DNA of 5,923 nucleotides, from contig PWGF01000411.1 in the NCBI GenBank assembly GCA_003554375.1, positions 1 to 5,923 on the forward strand, in the 5' to 3' direction. Of this stretch, positions 5,559 through 5,923 are shown piece after piece (the stretch's first letter is position 1; each line of letters opens with the position of its first letter). The stretch comes from Spirochaetaceae bacterium. GTDB lineage: Bacteria; Spirochaetota; Spirochaetia; DSM-27196; SKKC01. Position numbers and translations under genes: made by a program. The notes under the pieces are model-generated. The model saw nothing but the letters and a program-made list of their open reading frames with translations, ran no database searches and had not been told where the DNA came from.

Positions 5559-5705
5559 GGCCGGATAAGCAGCACGCGAATGGACGTTCGCCCTCCGTAC
5601 GCTGAGATGCCTACAACGAGAACTCACCCCGGAGGGAAGCCGTCGTGTACACAACGGCGTCGCCGAGCGTGGTCGTGGTTGCCGTAATCGTATTCGCTTA
5701 ACACG

Positions 5706-5777
5706 GCGTCAGGCGGGACAGAAGCGTCAGGCGACACAGAGGCGCCGGCCGGGATAGAGGCATCAGGCGCACCGGCG
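5706..5777. repeat. Degenerate 18-bp tandem repeat, about four copies
   Basis: Units at 5706-5723, 5724-5741, 5742-5759 and 5760-5777 share the pattern GCGTCAGGCGnnACAGAG. Units 1 and 2 match at 15 of 18 positions; units 3 and 4 have diverged more. The repeat fills much of the 204-bp gap between the two convergent genes, and unit 4 contains the polyprenyl synthetase stop codon. The rest of the gap (5559-5705) shows no gene or convincing terminator. Confidence 0.6.
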
Positions 5778-5923
5778 AGCAAGCCGCTCACTGACGTCCC
5801 GAAGCATCTCCCGCCAGGGAGTGACCGGCAGACGCGCGATCTCACGTCGAGCGCGAGAAGTGAACCGTTCGGCCTCATCTCGCGCTCGATCGACTCCCCC
5901 AGCACGATGCACCATCCGAATCA
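5763..5923 (-). CDS. Polyprenyl synthetase (isoprenyl diphosphate synthase), C-terminal fragment
   Basis: Reading in from the right edge on the minus strand gives 52 residues ending in TGA at 5765-5763. The segment VHRAGGVDRARDEAERFTS, continuing to REIARLPVTPWREMLRDVSERLARR, matches the end of all-trans polyprenyl diphosphate synthases. These typically end in a Gly-Gly-(I/V)-(E/D)-x-Ala-Arg helix, then Ala-x3-Leu-x-x-Leu-Pro-x-(S/T)-x-x-Arg-x-x-Leu, and a closing helix. Such enzymes condense isopentenyl diphosphate units into geranylgeranyl or longer chains for quinones and cell-wall lipid carriers. The catalytic DDxxD motifs lie outside the window, so product length cannot be inferred. The gene converges on the lipoprotein gene. 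Confidence 0.75.
   Translation of the reverse strand, partial: IRMVHRAGGVDRARDEAERFTSRARREIARLPVTPWREMLRDVSERLARRCA

Noticed and set aside
5576..5591. Hairpin GCGAA-n6-TTCGC just after the lipoprotein stop, considered as a terminator
   Set aside because: It has only five base pairs with a six-base loop and no T-tract, too weak to call.
5643..5661. Inverted repeat around TGTACA in the 3' intergenic gap
   Set aside because: The stem is short and interrupted, lacks a T-tract, and has no gene start nearby for an operator to act on.
5624..5905. 93-codon minus-strand open frame with DASVP-like repeats
   Set aside because: It overlaps the polyprenyl synthetase end in another frame. The first half is out of frame with the recognisable enzyme, and the second half is the translated tandem repeat.

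Overview
This is a GC-rich bacterial chromosomal window that is densely packed and looks like ordinary core-genome territory. I see no insertion sequence, integrase, phage gene, tRNA, rRNA or CRISPR array. Six protein genes are supported, and two of them run off the window edges. The organism cannot be fixed from sequence alone. The gene set and the relaxed lipobox would fit a free-living spirochaete, and relatives of the NlpC/P60-like lipoprotein also occur, as I recall, in myxobacteria. I hold this only loosely.

Layout from left to right. (1) Minus strand, 600 to 1: the N-terminal 200 residues of an AlaX-type alanyl-tRNA editing protein, with a GTG start, cut by the left edge. (2) Plus strand, 667-2448: a short MutS-family ATPase, divergent from alaX across 66 bp. 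(3) Minus strand, 3302 to 2439: an unrecognised exported or membrane-anchored protein whose 3' end overlaps the MutS-like gene tail to tail by 10 bp. (4) Minus strand, 3960 to 3319: a rhomboid-family intramembrane serine protease that heads the operon containing gene 3. (5) Plus strand, 4054-4662: RlmE (FtsJ/RrmJ), a 23S rRNA 2'-O-methyltransferase, divergent from the rhomboid gene across 93 bp. (6) Plus strand, 4692-5558: a probable lipoprotein with an NlpC/P60-like domain. (7) Minus strand, 5923 to 5763: the C-terminal end of a polyprenyl synthetase, cut by the right edge. The 204 bp between genes 6 and 7 holds a degenerate 18-bp tandem repeat.

The genes do not form one pathway. The themes are translation quality control (AlaX, RlmE), DNA-mismatch-type ATPase activity (MutS-like), envelope biology (rhomboid, exported protein, NlpC/P60-like lipoprotein) and isoprenoid chain synthesis.

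The most striking signal is in the promoters. The four genes that start transcription units (alaX, MutS-like, rhomboid, rlmE) each have a TANNNT -10 hexamer exactly 7 nt before an in-frame GTG or ATG, and no Shine-Dalgarno sequence. This is the geometry expected of leaderless mRNAs. The two genes that follow another gene (exported protein, lipoprotein) instead have Shine-Dalgarno sequences. I found no convincing new multi-gene system; the promoter pattern is the main result.
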